NCBI RefSeq assembly: GCF_022376445.1
Contig: NW_025955000.1
Location: 243,181 to 307,180, forward strand
Origin: Fomitopsis serialis
Taxonomy: Eukaryota > Basidiomycota > Agaricomycetes > Polyporales > Fomitopsidaceae
Reading direction: 5' to 3'
Length of the DNA: 64,000 nucleotides
A program made the translations under genes and the position numbers. The first letter of the stretch is position 1, and the number at the start of each line of letters is the position of its first letter. The notes beneath the pieces are model-generated. The model saw only the letters and a list, made by a program, of their open reading frames with translations. It was not told the DNA's origin and ran no database searches. Positions 1 to 12,384 of this stretch are shown here, piece after piece.

Positions 1-802
1 CGCGTCAGGCGCCTAACCCGAGGATGCACTCACGGAGACCCGCGTTGAGCGAACCGTTCGCCTTTACCTCGGAGCCTGGGAGGAAGCCGAAGACACCCAG
101 CCTATACTGAATAGCAACAGCGATGACTCCGTAGTCGGACTCCTTGACGAGGTCTTGGCCGGAGTATATGCTTGCCGACCCGGCGATGTACCTGCGCGTC
201 GTGCACTCAGTTGTCGAACTCTGTGAACATTGCAGACGAAGCCATACCCTCCGCCGTGGATCCAGACAACGACCGGCAGAGCCGCACCCGGCTGCAATTG
301 TCCCGGGGTGTAAACACTGATGGAGTCAGGCGTGAGTCCGTACTATATCAGGGCCAGACGAAGTGCGCACTTCAGGAAGAGACAGTCTTCGTCCTGGGAG
401 GCGGCTCTCTTCTGGAGGGATGACGGTCTGTAGGGGTTCGTACTGTTACCACCATACGCCGCCTGGTAGCATTGGTTAGGCGTCTCTGTTGCTTGCTGTA
501 CACCGGTAGTTGTCGCCGGCGTCTGCGGCGCCTGCCAGCGCAGTTCCCCTGATGAGAGCGTCAGCACTGAAGTACACCGCGGACTGTCTGCACTCACCAG
601 TGGGGGCCTGTGCGAAGCGAATACCGAAGAAGTAGGAAATGTTTGCATCGGGGTCGTACGTTCCCTGATATTGAGAATACCCGAGGTCTACGACAGGGGT
701 CGACACATTGGCCCATCGACCCTCGAGAGACGCAGAGGGCGAAGCCGCGACGAGCTTCGCGACTGCGAGGAGGTTCAACACGCTAGCGAACCCTACGATC
801 AT
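1..802 (-). CDS. Type-B carboxylesterase/lipase, copy A (5' part, runs off the window)
   Basis: This is a secreted alpha/beta-hydrolase of the carboxylesterase type B family, which hydrolyses carboxylic esters. The start at 802 gives a hydrophobic signal peptide (MIVGFASVLNLLAVAKLV), followed by the family-typical SYFFGIRFAQAPTG segment. The next exon carries ELRWQAP, then a Cys-rich patch ending DEDCLFL. A further exon has the oxyanion-hole motif WIHGGG at about 235-260, and the last visible exon reads IQYRLGVFGFLPGSE. Four introns with GT-AG ends join these in frame; one of them splits the codon after HGGG. The nucleophile Ser (GESAG) lies beyond the window edge. No disablement is visible in this part, unlike its paralogue at 12385-14722, to which it is similar in exon structure and sequence. 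It has a TATA box at 874-881. The family call is confident; the substrate is unknown. Confidence 0.85.
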
Positions 803-2010
803 GGCAGCAAGATCCGGTGGACTTCCCTTCCAACGAAGGCAAAGGGGAGGAGGGCGTGCATCAAGTCGGAGAATTTATATACGTTGGTCGACGCAGTGTT
901 CACAGCGCTGATCACACCCACAACGCTGGGCAAATAGGATTGGAGCTAACGGGCAAGTTGGCCGACGGAAAGGGGGCGGCCGTCAGATGAGCGAACTATG
1001 TTCGGGAGCATGGGACGCACCGCGCATCGAAGGCTTGCACTAACGGCAGTGCCGGAAATAGCGGACCGCTTACGAACCTCGGTCATTAGTTATCCTGGAG
1101 TCGAGACTGATCTGCACTAGAGGCATAGGTATGATGACCTCGCGATGTGAACTTCATGGCGCTGCTACTGTGCCGGCGGTACATTAGACACAACTCAAAC
1201 TGCGAAACATCAACAGTGGTACGAGTTCGACAGATGTTCCGAAGCGATATCATGGTTCGAGAACGCCGAAGGCAAGGAATGCTTCCTGAAAACTCACAAA
1301 GACCAGAAATATTCCCACTCGACATTTCTCCGCCAAGGACCGGCGTGTGTGCAGCGACGCTGGACACGTGCGACGCCCACGGGGTTGCACCCTGAGTCAC
1401 CAGTCGTTTCAGCGCACAAGTGCAGAGAGGGGTGCAAAGTCGCAGGCGACGGTGGCCATTCAGTAGTAGTCCCGGCTTCGTCTGCTTGGTGGCAAGTCCA
1501 GCGCAGGTGGTTCGGTCATTGCTCAGGCACCGATCGGGTCGGCCTGGATACTCTGTAAACATCGATGCGTAATGGCCTCCTGTGCAATCAACGAAAGTCA
1601 TGCACATATCATGGGCGACGTTGCACATGATACTCACCAGAAATCGTGAAAATATGACCAATCACGGCGCTGTTATGACCTCGGTCGCAACTTGTAGGGG
1701 GATGCCAGCGAAGGCTTCATGCCATGCTGAACAGTCCTTCGAAGAATTGCACGTCAAAAGAGCTAGTCACAAACATGTGGCTGCAGCATTTATGTAACAC
1801 GGAGAGTTGCAATGGCGGTAGCTCCAATTTTAATGTGGTGTCTCAGTCTGCACTGAGGTCGTGGTGGTGGGTGCGTGCACGAAGCGAGATCTTGATCCTC
1901 GGCCTCAACGATCGAGTTTGAGTGCACGTGCCACAGCAGATTTTGGGAAGCGCCGGCGAACAGACTGCCTACTTGATCGCTTTTCAGAGTTCAAACGTTC
2001 AAGGCCAATT
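803..2010. repeat. Left arm of inverted duplication flanking UTP20 (upstream DNA of esterase A)
   Basis: Read on the minus strand, this stretch aligns by eye, segment after segment, with about 10950-12325 on the plus strand. Shared blocks include GTGGCACGTGC (near 1925 and 11044), GCTGGACTTGCCACCAAGCA (near 1500 and 11490), GATGTTTCGCAGTTTGAGT (near 1210 and 11790) and the TATA region. Similarity continues through the esterase coding region to position 1. The outer end near 2010 lies only about 120 bp before the UTP20 start codon. The short open frames here are poorly conserved in length and are not convincing genes. Confidence 0.75.
874..881 (-). promoter_or_regulatory. TATA box of esterase copy A
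   Basis: On the minus strand the sequence reads TATATAAA, about 70 bp upstream of the ATG at 802. The same octamer sits in the same context (CCAACG before it) in front of esterase copy B at 12306-12313, so the core promoter is conserved between the paralogues. Confidence 0.7.
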
Positions 2011-2131
2011 TCAGGTAGTCTCCCTGGGCAGAGTAGACAATCTTTTCAGCCTCCACGCACTCCGGATATTTGTGCTCTCGCCCACTCTGCTCTGCTTCTC
2101 CGTCATCTCTGCACACAACGCCAAAGCAAAA

Positions 2132-5100
2132 ATGGAGGATGTTCGGCCTGCCAAGCGGTTTAAGGTGAGCTCTACGATCCTATACTGCTCAGTGCTCATG
2201 TGTCCGTAGCATCAATCCCATAAGGATGCTCTGAAGGAGGTACACCTACCTTCGGCACTCGTCCAGAGCAAGTTCAACCATGGCATTGCTGTAAGCCTTC
2301 CGAAATCCGACTCACATAACACCGCTGACTTCTCGTGCAGGATAACGATTCGCATTTTCATGAAGCATTGAACGAATGGCGAGAGCTCAATCTGTCGCCG
2401 TCGTTTGTCAAATTTGCCAATGCGTCCGATGGAATGTCAGCTTCCATGCCATTACTGCTTCACAATTGGCAGGCAGTGGTGGATCTCTGGCTGGATGCGC
2501 TAGAGTCAGCGGACGACGAAGGTTTGAAGGCTCTGTTAGAGTGCGTGCATGCTCATATTACTCTTTCACTGTACTGACGTTTTACGCAGCCTATTCCAAA
2601 AGCTCGCGCACGATCTCCGGACGACTCTCGCTCCCAGTTACCCGCAGGTCCTCCGCCGCCTCACCCATCTCCTCCCCCGTTCTTTGTCTGCGTCAGCTTT
2701 GACTTCCCTCCTGGCGACCTTCTCCTCCCTATTCCGCTACGTCCTTGTCCCCTCTGTCGACGCAGAACTGCTCGAACAAGCATGGGCGATCTTCCGCGAC
2801 ACGCTCACGCGCTGCAATCCCGAGGTTCAGAGGGCGACAGCGGAGGTGTGGGGTGCGACGATCAGACGGCTGAAGGTGGCGGACCGGGAGGTGTGCGTAC
2901 ATTTGGTTGCGGGGAGCGCAGGTCACGGGCTGGCGGACGCGTGCGCGTGGGTGTTCGTGTCGGCTTGCAAGGTACGTACAACGAGTGCGCTTCATATGCA
3001 GATCCTGACGCTCCTACGATAGAGCGTTTCACAGACGTTGCACACGGCGACGCCTTCTGTCATTCGGCCACTTATTGACTACTGCCTCGGTGCCGAGGAC
3101 GAAGAAGCGTCATACACGCTCGTTCGGCGTGTGCTCACCGCCCTGATCCACCACTGCAAAGACAAGGAGCAGTTCTCCGGAGTCGCTGATGTACTGGTCA
3201 ACATTTTTGAGGAGGAAAGCGCGAAGGAACCCGCAGACGAGGAGCGCCTCCGCCGTATGCTCGAGGTCGCCTCCGTCGCGTGCTCGATCAGGCAAGGATC
3301 GCGCATGAACCGTGAGTCCCATCTTCGCCATAGCATATGGGAACTGACGACCCTCGCTCAGCAAAACACCTATCAACGATGCTTTCTCGCTTCCCCTCGC
3401 TTCCGCTCACATCCCCGCTCCACCCCGCCACCCTCAAGTTCTCCCTCTCCGTGCTCACCGCGGGCGATATGGCCCTCTGGGCCGGGCCCGGGCGCGCTGT
3501 CCTCTCGCGCGCCTTCGAGCAGCGCCCCGAGCTCGCGCTGGAGCTCTGCGGTGCGCTCGCAGAGCTCAACTGGGGCGGGTGGAAGCTGCTCGCGCTCCCA
3601 CTCGTGCTGAAGAACTCAGGCGAGCTGCTGAAAACGATGCCACGGAGGATGATGGAGGTGCTTGCGGCGCTCGAGAGGGGTGGAAGGCTGGAGAAAGGCG
3701 CGGTGGATGTGGTGTGGAAGAAGAGGGTGTTGGATTGGGTAGAGGAGCGGTTTGGGGAGTGGGAGTTCAGCGAAGAGAACGTGAGTGCTGAGAAGCGACA
3801 CGACGGTGTCTTTCACTGGTGAATGCTGACATGTAGGGAGCAGGTCCTGCTTCTGCATGATGTCCTCGCGCTCTCCAAACACCTGCCTACGATCGCCCCG
3901 ATGCTCGTCCGGATCATCGACTCATGCCTGAGTCAAGCAGATCCAGACCCGCAAACGGAGTATGCAGACTCATGTACAAATTCTGCCTGGGTGATCGGGG
4001 CATGTTTGGAATGCCTTTCGGCGCGGCCTTCAGAGGAATGGGGCAAAACCGCCGACATGTTGGTCTGGGCACGGACAATCGTCCTGAGATGGGGATGGTC
4101 CAGTAATGCGTTAGGCGGGCTCGTTTCTGTGGTTCAAGCCAGGTACGTTCTTCCGTATTCCTGAGGTATATGAGACACTGAAGTACGCTGTCCTAGCGGT
4201 TCGACGTCTCAGACTATCCCGTTCGAGGAGCTCTACCCTTTTCTTCAATCACCCTTACTTTCTCATTCTCGTCCTCTCCGACTTGCGTGTCTCCGGCTAC
4301 TCGCTTCGTCATTGACAAAGGTAAACGAAGGGACGTCCGACGCTATCGAGCGCTGTTTGCAAGCAGAGGAGATCTCTCTGGACGTGAAAGGCTCTCGCGA
4401 GCGAGCGTTGCGGATCAACAGGTTGCCTGTTGTTGTGAGGGATGGGGATGACCGAGGAGCTGACATCGCGGCGAGATGGTCGATCGGTGAGCATTGCGCC
4501 CGAGTATACTGCCTGCACCTTCGCTCATGACATCTCGCAGCGCAACTGAAAGTCAATCTCCGCCCCTTGTGGATACCCGCAGCGCACACTATGTCGGCTC
4601 TGGCCGAGCGCTTCGGTGACTTAGTCTGGGGCTTGCTCTTTGCAGAAGTGCAGGCTGCTACTAGCGACCGTGCGGCCAGTAGCGTCCCCAACTGGCTCCA
4701 GGAAGCAGAAGCAAGCGACGACAACATTTGGGAGGAGGAACGCACGTGGAGAGATCCGAGTGCGCACAAAGTGCGCAGCGCTATGCAGAAGTGGTATCGT
4801 GGTGATGCGACCAAGCGCGCCGTCGTAATGGTGGGTTTCGCAACGTGTCGCCATCGCTGTACTGCAGGAGAACTGACCGTTGGACACAGGACCAAGATAC
4901 TGGTGATCGCTTCGATGCAGCGTCGTACGAGCTCCAGCTCCTCTCTGCTCTGGGCGAATGCTCGTCGCTAGCCGAGAAGCACAGTCGAGACCTTGTCCCT
5001 CACTTCCTCGCACTCTCCAGTCCTTCGTCCACGTCCCCATCCAGACTCCCTCGGCATAAGCTCTCAGCATGGCTCACGCTCTTCTCAAAGTTCGTCAACC

Positions 5101-8100
5101 CGAAGGCGCTGCGTTCCACGGACACCCTACATGCTCTCTACACTTCCCTACTCTCGCACCCCGATCGCTCTCTCCAGCGACTCGCTCTTTCTTGCATCCT
5201 CACATACAAGAGCCCGCATCTAGTACCTCGGGAGGGTAATCTGAGGGAGCTTCTGGACGACACGCGATGGCGAGACGCCCTGACGCAGCTCGAGATCAGC
5301 GAGATCGCGGAGTCGGACAGGGCGGAGGTGGTCCCTGTCGTAATCCGTCTGCTGTTTGGGCTGATGCTCGAGAGACGAGGACGGGCGCGAGGAGCGGATC
5401 GGCGCGCAGCTGTGCTGTCTGCGTTCGGCGGCTGTCAGGACGAGGAGCTGTACCTCCTTGTCGAGCTAATGCTCCAGCCCATCATGCCGGACGGTACCCG
5501 GAAGACAGATCCCTTCGTGATTCAATCTATACCGCCGGAGGTGTCGGAGAAGCAACAGATCGGCTTCTTGACCCTCCTGGGCGACGTTGTTAAGCAGCTG
5601 GGCTCGCGATTGGTCACTCGTTGGCCTGTCTTGCTGCAGGCTCTACTCGACGTGCTTGGCAGCGCTCAGCGTTGCATGAGCGCCCGCAGAGGTGAAGACG
5701 CGCAGGACGAAGACCAGGACGGTGATGCAGAGTCGGACGACGAGGAAGGGAATGCAGCGGAAGGGACCTCGAGGAATACGAAGACAATACGGTCGCTCGG
5801 ACTGAAGCGGTTTGCGGACTTCTTCCGATGCCCTGCTTCCTTCGACTTCACGCCCTACATGCCGGAGGTCTTTAGAGCCATCATCTCCCCTCGTCTCCCG
5901 AGGCTCGATCAAGAGAATACTCAGGCACCTTCTGCGCTCCTAGAGCTATTCTACATATGGACTCTGCGAGATGATCATGTGAGATTGCTCATCGAGCATG
6001 ATCAGCTCACTCTTCCCAAGGTCTATGACTGCCTCGTGGCGAGTAATGTCAAGCCTTCGGTCATCTCCAAGGTGTTGGACATCGCCGAGCACGTTGTATC
6101 GCTCAGTGCCGAAGATGAACCCCTCCGCGAACAGCTGCTAAAGCCGCATGTCTCTGTGCTGTTGACGAATCTTTCCATCCTAGTCGAGCGTACGAGGGGT
6201 ATCACTTCGGTGGCAGACAACCTTGGTCGCCGGCAAATCGCCATCTTGTCGCAGATCGCTCCGTACCTGACCGATGCTACGCAGGCTTCCACTCTCCTGG
6301 CTCTGTTCTTCCCTCTCTTACGCAAACCGTCAAAGCTCATCCCAGAGAAGGTCAAGGCGGATCTCGCAACTATCATGTGCTACCTCTTCCCTCTCGTTCC
6401 CGAGCTTTCCGATGAACATAGTGATACATTCTGCAAGACATTCGCATCCATTTCGCAGCTGTTCCAAGCTCTTCGGTCGAGACCAGCGCAAATGGCACTC
6501 CTGGCTGCCTTCAAGGCACTCGCAGCAGTCCATCCGTCCCTTTCCGGCCTGGCGGAGCTGATGGAGTCTCTCAACGCTTTTTCCACGAAGAGAATAGATG
6601 AGCCCGACTTCGATCGTCGTCTCGCAGCCTTCGCGTCGCTCAATGAAGTCATGTACAAGACCCTCTCTTCACAGCATTGGTTGCCGGTACTCTACAACAT
6701 GCTCAGCTTCGTCCAAGATCCCGAGGAGCTCACCATCAGGAACAATGCTGCAATGGCCATGAAGCGTTTTGTCGAGGTTTTGGCCGACAAAATCGCTGTG
6801 TACGAGGCTACCTGGTCCAAGGTGCTTTACCCGGGCTTGAGGAATGGTCTGCGGTCTAGGAACGAGCTCGTCCGGGCGGAGATCCTTGGCGTTTTGGCGT
6901 ACGCGGTCCTCAAATGCGACAACATTGCCTCACTCCACGAAATGCGCCCTCTGCTCGCCAACGGTGATGAAGAGGCGAACTTCTTCAACAACATCCACCA
7001 CGTCCAATTGCATCGTCGCACGCGCGCGATGCGGCGTCTTGGGGAGTATTGTGACGAAGGGTGTCTACGCAGCACTACGTTGTCCGAACTATTCGTACCG
7101 TTGATCAGCAACTATATGCAGTCTAGCGCGACCATCGACCATACGCTCGTCAATGAGGCTATAACTGTGACCGGCCGAATGGCACGGAAGCTAAATTGGG
7201 GGGCCTACTACGGTGTCGCGCAGCAATATCTGAAGTTGTCCAAGTTGAAGAACGCCTCCGAACGGATTTACATCCGGGCGTTGGTCGTTGTTCTAGATAA
7301 CTTCCACTTCGAGATGACAGACCGCGTCGAAGAACAGATTGGCGGTGATGAAATCGACGAAGATGAAGGGCATGGCCCTGACGACGAGGAGCAAGCCCCT
7401 TTAGAGCCTCTTGTTCACGTAGTGTCCACGCAGACATCTCGAATCGCGGACGCGGTCAGCAATCGTCTCCTTCCCAAACTGCTACAACATCTCGAAGGCC
7501 GTGACGAAACGGAGGACAGCCTCAGGATACCCGTGGCCATAGGCATCGCGCAGATTGCGAAACATCTACCGGAGAGCGCACGTGAGATGCAGATTGGCAG
7601 GCTGTTCACTGTTCTGAGCCAGATCCTTCGCAGCAAGTCTCAGGAAACACGCGATCTTACTCGCGAGACGCTCTGTCGCATAGCAGTCAATCTCGGCCCG
7701 TCGTATCTCCCTCTTATACTACGAGAGTTACGAGCTGCTCTGGCTCGTGGACCCCAGCTGCACGTATTGGCTTTCGTCACGCACGCATTACTCGTGCACG
7801 TTACGAGTGGAGATCACGCAACACACTTTGCCACATTGGACAACGGTGTCAACGACATCGCGCATGTTTCCGCAGAAGTCATCTTTGGAGAGTCTGGAAA
7901 GGACGTGCAGTCGGAGGACTTCAAAACGAAGATGCGGGAGGTTCGTTCCTCCGCCTCAAAGGCACTCGACACCTTCACCATTACTGCGAAGTTCATCTCC
8001 CCTTCCAAGATCAGCGCTCTCTTACTGCCCGTCCGCAACATCATGAAGCAAACAGAGTCGTTGAAAGTCCTCCAGCAAGTCGATGATTTGCTACGTCGGG

Positions 8101-10576
8101 TTGCGGGCGGTTTAAATGCGAACCAGCACCTGCACCCAACTGATCTGCTTGTTCTGTGCCACACTCTTATCAGTCAAAACGCTCGTTTTTTGAAGTCGGT
8201 CCCACCTTCTCGCAAGAAGGCCGGGAAACACTCAGAGGCCATCGTGCAGACGAAACGGAAGATTGATGAGCTTGTAGATCATTACGCCAACAATTCATTC
8301 AGGTACGGTACATTGCATTCGCTTCATAATTGGCTCTAACTTGATATCATGGCAGGTTCGTCGCGTTTGGCCTTGAGTTGTTCATTACCGCACATCGTCG
8401 AAGTCGATTCGATTTCGAAGACAGAGCTATCATCGCTCGATTGGACTCCATGGTCCCCGTCATCGGAAACACGCTCTATTCTGATCGTATGGAGGTTATC
8501 CTTCCTGCTCTAAAAGCCACAGCTGCCATCGTGAAATGCCCCGTGGCGTCCATTGAGAAGACGCTACCGGTGTTCATCCGACAGATGATAGACATAATCA
8601 GGCAAGCCGGGAATACAGAGGCCGATGCTGTACAGACTGCATTGAAGTCGCTGTCTACAGTTCTGCGTAACCAATCAGCGGCGCAAGTCAAGGAGCAAGA
8701 TCTCGTCTACCTGCTGGAGCTCATTTCGCCTGACATCGAAGACCCGAGTCGACAAGCGGCCGTGTTCGCCATGTTCAGGGCAATAGTAGCCAGGAAGTTC
8801 GTTGTGCCAGAAATATACGACGTCATGGACAAGGTGTCGGAAGTCATGGTAACAAGTCAATCTCCTCAAGTCCAAGAGCTCTGCCGCGGCGTTCTCCTCC
8901 AGTTCCTTCTCGATTATCCGCAAGGAAAAGGTCGGCTGCGCAACCAAATGACATTGCTGGCGAGGAATCTGTCGTACGTCCACGAGAGTGGTAGGAAATC
9001 GGTCATGGAACTGCTCAGCGCTATCGTCGCCAAGTTCGAAGCCGGGCTGCTTCGCGAGTACGCCGACATGATGTTCGTAGCGCTGGTTATGGTCATTGCC
9101 AATGACGATTCTGCGAAGTGTCGCGAGATGGCATCCGAGCTGATCAAGAGTCTTTTCTCGCGACTAGCAGACGTTCAGCGGAACGTCATCATGTCACATC
9201 TCCACTCCTGGGCATCCCAGCACGAACGCGTCCAGCTTTCCCGAGTGTCGTATCAAGTCTCCGGTATCATCATTGATCTATTGCAGAACAACGTCTCCCC
9301 ATATCTCCCTGCCATATTGGACGACCTGAACAATGCCCTGCAGAATAGTCGGCGATCGCTCGATTCGACCTCTCTAGAGTCTGCGGAGTCTGTAGGAGAA
9401 GGTTTTGACTGGCAGGCCCCATACCATGCTCTTCTAGTCGCCGCCAAGATATTGAAGGTATCTCCTCGTTCGTCGGAGACCGTCGCATGGGGACCGGTCA
9501 CCGAACATCTCCTATTTCCGCATGCCTGGGTTCGCTCGGCAGCATGTCGTCTTCTAGGACAACTGTTCGCTGCTACCCCTGTTGGTGCTCCTCAGGAGCA
9601 GTTGCCAGACGACTCTCCTTTCTCTCGCAAGGGAATGGAAGATGTCGCCAAGAGACTCTGCCTCCAGCTTCGTAGTCCTAACCTCGACGAAAGCCTCAGC
9701 GTTCAAATAGTCAAGAATCTGTTCTACATTGGGAAGTGTTTCTATGCCTCGGACACCCCAATTTTGTCGAATCGCCCTTCTGGCGACGACGTCGTGCGGG
9801 AGGCGATCGCGGAGGCGGACGATGAAGAGGCGCAAAGCGAGGACACAGGCAGAAATCAGTTGCCTTGGATGTTCTCGAAGCTGTCTCATCAAGCTCGCCA
9901 CGCCCATATTACGAGAAGAAACAAAGCTTCGAGCCCGGTACGTCGTGTGTGATAGCCGGAATGCTACCTGCTCATAGTGTGTATTTGAGGCGAACTGGAT
10001 CCACCAGCCATCCTCTATCTTCAAATGGTTCGCTGCGATGGTGTCGCATATGGAGAGCAACCACGTCGAGCACTTTCTGATGCATATACTGTCGCCGCTG
10101 TACCGCATCGTGGAAGACGATACGATTCGCGATCCTCACATGGGTGCGTGGATTGGAACTTCACTACATAGAGACAGTCGTTTACGTTTGTGAATGCCCT
10201 ATAGGTGAGTTGAAGACGTTGGCGACCGAGTTGCAGGATCTGGTGCAAGCGAAGGTCGGGACGACCAAGTTCGCGAACGTATATAGCGAGATCAGACAAC
10301 ACATCGTCGGAGTTCAGAGGGAGCGTCGGAACGCACGAGTCACGCAGGCAAGCCCTCACCGTTGTCGGTCATGTTGTCAATGCTAACTGGTGCATCAGGC
10401 CTCAGCCCACCCTGAAGCGGCTGCGAAGAAGAAAATTCACCGAAACGCCCTCAAGAAGGAGAGTCGTAAGCGCAAGGCCCAGACGTATGCGTAAGTTACA
10501 GTGACTCTGGCTGTGCGCCTACTGACATAGCTTTAGTGACAGCCAGGGCAGATCGAAGCGACTGAGGGAAGACTGA
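2132..10576 (+). CDS. UTP20: UTP20, U3 snoRNP / small-subunit processome HEAT-repeat scaffold
   Basis: This is the very large helical-repeat protein that wraps the 90S pre-ribosome and is needed for 18S rRNA maturation in the nucleolus. I read 15 exons: 2132-2164, 2210-2290, 2341-2540, 2590-2971, 3023-3311, 3362-3780, 3844-4142, 4197-4486, 4541-4830, 4890-8302, 8356-9937, 9978-10143, 10205-10347, 10399-10490 and 10537-10576. All phases agree and give about 2572 residues, close to the usual size of UTP20. The recognisable parts are an N-terminal FHEALNEWRELNL segment, the LKVNLRPLW block near residue 240, long HEAT-like repeats with the DRIM region in the big exon, an acidic stretch encoded near 5690-5755, and a basic tail ending in ESRKRKAQ and KRLRED. 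The start has A at -3. One intron (10348-10398) uses a GC donor. No frameshift was found, in contrast to the genes at 13-21 kb. Inverted esterase paralogues lie on both sides. Confidence 0.95.
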
Positions 10577-10949
10577 GCAGTCTTCGAATTGCTAGTTGCG
10601 CAATGTTTGGACATATCATGCACGCATTCTCATCACCGCAAGTAAATCGCTATCGTACATGCCACCCTTGTATACGAGCAAACGCAATATGAACTTCCAT
10701 ATACAGTTCTTGCGTAGATGTTCGGTTGTACTGGCAGTGGAGCGTCCCAGCGAACAGACTGATGGCGACGTATTCTTGGTGAGCTTCACAACTACGAGAC
10801 AGTAACTTCGCGATTGATACTGTATCTTGCCGACTCGGACACGAACGTCCTCACTTCTGTCCATTATGCTCTAGTGGTTCGTGCGGAGAAACTTACCAAA
10901 TGGCGAGAAGCAGTGGTCGAGAGTAGTTTAGGGAAGAGCGCAAAGCCTT
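10577..10949. other. UTP20 3' intergenic
   Basis: This short stretch lies between the UTP20 stop and the right inverted-duplication arm. Only short frames are present and I see no gene in it. Confidence 0.5.
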
Positions 10950-12215
10950 GAGTTGGCCTTGATCGAGCTCGACATTCTGGAGAACGATCGTATAGCTCGT
11001 AGCAGTACGGTCCCCGGCGCTTAGTGGGTTTCCCAAGGTTCTGTTGTGGCACGTGCGCTCAGACTCGATCGTTTGCGGATCTCGATTCGTGGCACATCCT
11101 GGCACGCAACCACCGCAATCACCACGACCTGCAGACTACAGTACTGGACTCGGAGCTTCCGCCAATTTGAACTCGCCGAGTCCGTGTCCAACGCTCAACG
11201 CTGTTATGACTGCTCTGCTGACCAGCCGTTTTTCGGAAGGAGTCTGGAACACTATCAGATGGCAAGCACAACAGGGTGGAGCCTTCGCTAGCCTCCCGTC
11301 GCGGTCGCGGGAGTTGCAACCTAGAGTTATGTAATGGCGGCGCCGTAGTGGTCAATTCCTCACAGTTGCTGGTGAGTCTGCTGTGTGAGGCTGCCATGAT
11401 CTGTGCTCTGGCTGCCGTGCCCTGTGCAGGAGATCATTAACATATCAAACCGTAGTGCAAGCCGACCCGATCGGTGACCATACCACCCGCGCTGGACTTG
11501 CCACCAAGCATTCGTCGCTGGGACCAATGCTGAATAGTTTATGGCCAACGTTGCCTGCGACCTTACATTCCTCTGTGCATCTGCAAGGTGACGCAACTGG
11601 TGTTTCACGGTACAACCTCGTGGGCGCCACACATGTCCAGATGCCGATCCTTCGCGGAGAAATATCAAGTGCGAATATTTCTGGTCTCTTCCTGCCTTTG
11701 CGATTGTATCAAAAAGCGTCTCTCGCCTTCGGCGCTCTCGACGACGTCACTGCTGAGCATCTGTCAATATGTAAGTTACAGCTATTGATGTTTCGCAGTT
11801 TGAGTCACGCCTCCTACACCGCCGGTACAATAGCAGTGCCATGACGTTCACATCGTGAAGTCCTGCTTATGTCTCTACCTCTAGTGCAGATTATGTCTCG
11901 TCCCCAGAATCGTTAATGCCCTTGGTTCGAAAGCGGTGCGCTATTCCGGCATTGCCGTTAGTGCAAGTCTTTCATATGAGGTACGTCTCATGTTCCCGCC
12001 CATATATATAGTTCGCTCATCTGACGGCTGCCCCAATTCCGTCTGCCAACTTTCCCGTCAGCTCCATTGCACAGCATTGAGCGCTGTGACAGCAATTCTA
12101 CAGCTGTCGCGGAAATGATAGACCGCTCGGGCGCGACATGGTCGATTGTTGGCGAAGTCACACATTCGCCACAGCCCACCGTTGCCGCTCAGAGATGCAT
12201 TCTCGAAGTCTACTT

Positions 12216-12223
12216 TGACGTCA
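12216..12223. promoter_or_regulatory. Perfect CRE-like palindrome TGACGTCA
   Basis: This is an 8-bp palindrome that matches the consensus for CREB/ATF-type bZIP factors. It lies about 80 bp upstream of the TATA box, inside the block present only in esterase copy B. Whether it is functional cannot be judged from sequence alone. Confidence 0.4.
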
Positions 12224-12305
12224 ATCTCGCTCATGGTGATCGTCAGCGCAAATCTCAGCTCCACACACCAGTGCAGGCCGGCCTATCGTACCGCGTTGAC
12301 CAACG

Positions 12306-12313
12306 TATATAAA
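12306..12313 (+). promoter_or_regulatory. TATA box of esterase copy B
   Basis: TATATAAA lies about 70 bp before the ATG at 12385, the same sequence and spacing as in copy A. Confidence 0.7.
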
Positions 12314-12384
12314 CCCTCCGACTCGATGCACATCCTCCTCATCTTTGCCTTCGCAGTAAGGGACGTCTACCTGATCGTCCTGCT

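Larger units (their letters stand above)
10950..12325. repeat. Right arm of inverted duplication flanking UTP20 (upstream DNA of esterase B)
   Basis: This is the plus-strand counterpart of 803-2010. The two arms are diverged but collinear, except that this arm carries about 200 extra bases at roughly 12091-12291, immediately before the conserved TATA box, which the left arm lacks. The duplication continues rightwards into the esterase gene. Confidence 0.75.

Noticed and set aside
799..861. Upstream ATG at 861 whose frame stops on the esterase A start codon (ATGA overlap); a similar upstream ATG exists before copy B at 12326.
   Set aside because: The ATG lies only about 13 bases after the TATA box, so transcription most likely begins downstream of it; conservation is explained by the promoter.
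1086..1661. Minus-strand frame of 191 codons similar to the plus frame at 11455-11844.
   Set aside because: The similarity follows the whole inverted duplication. The frames differ in length and are interrupted, with no domain or splice pattern; it is treated as promoter-side non-coding DNA.
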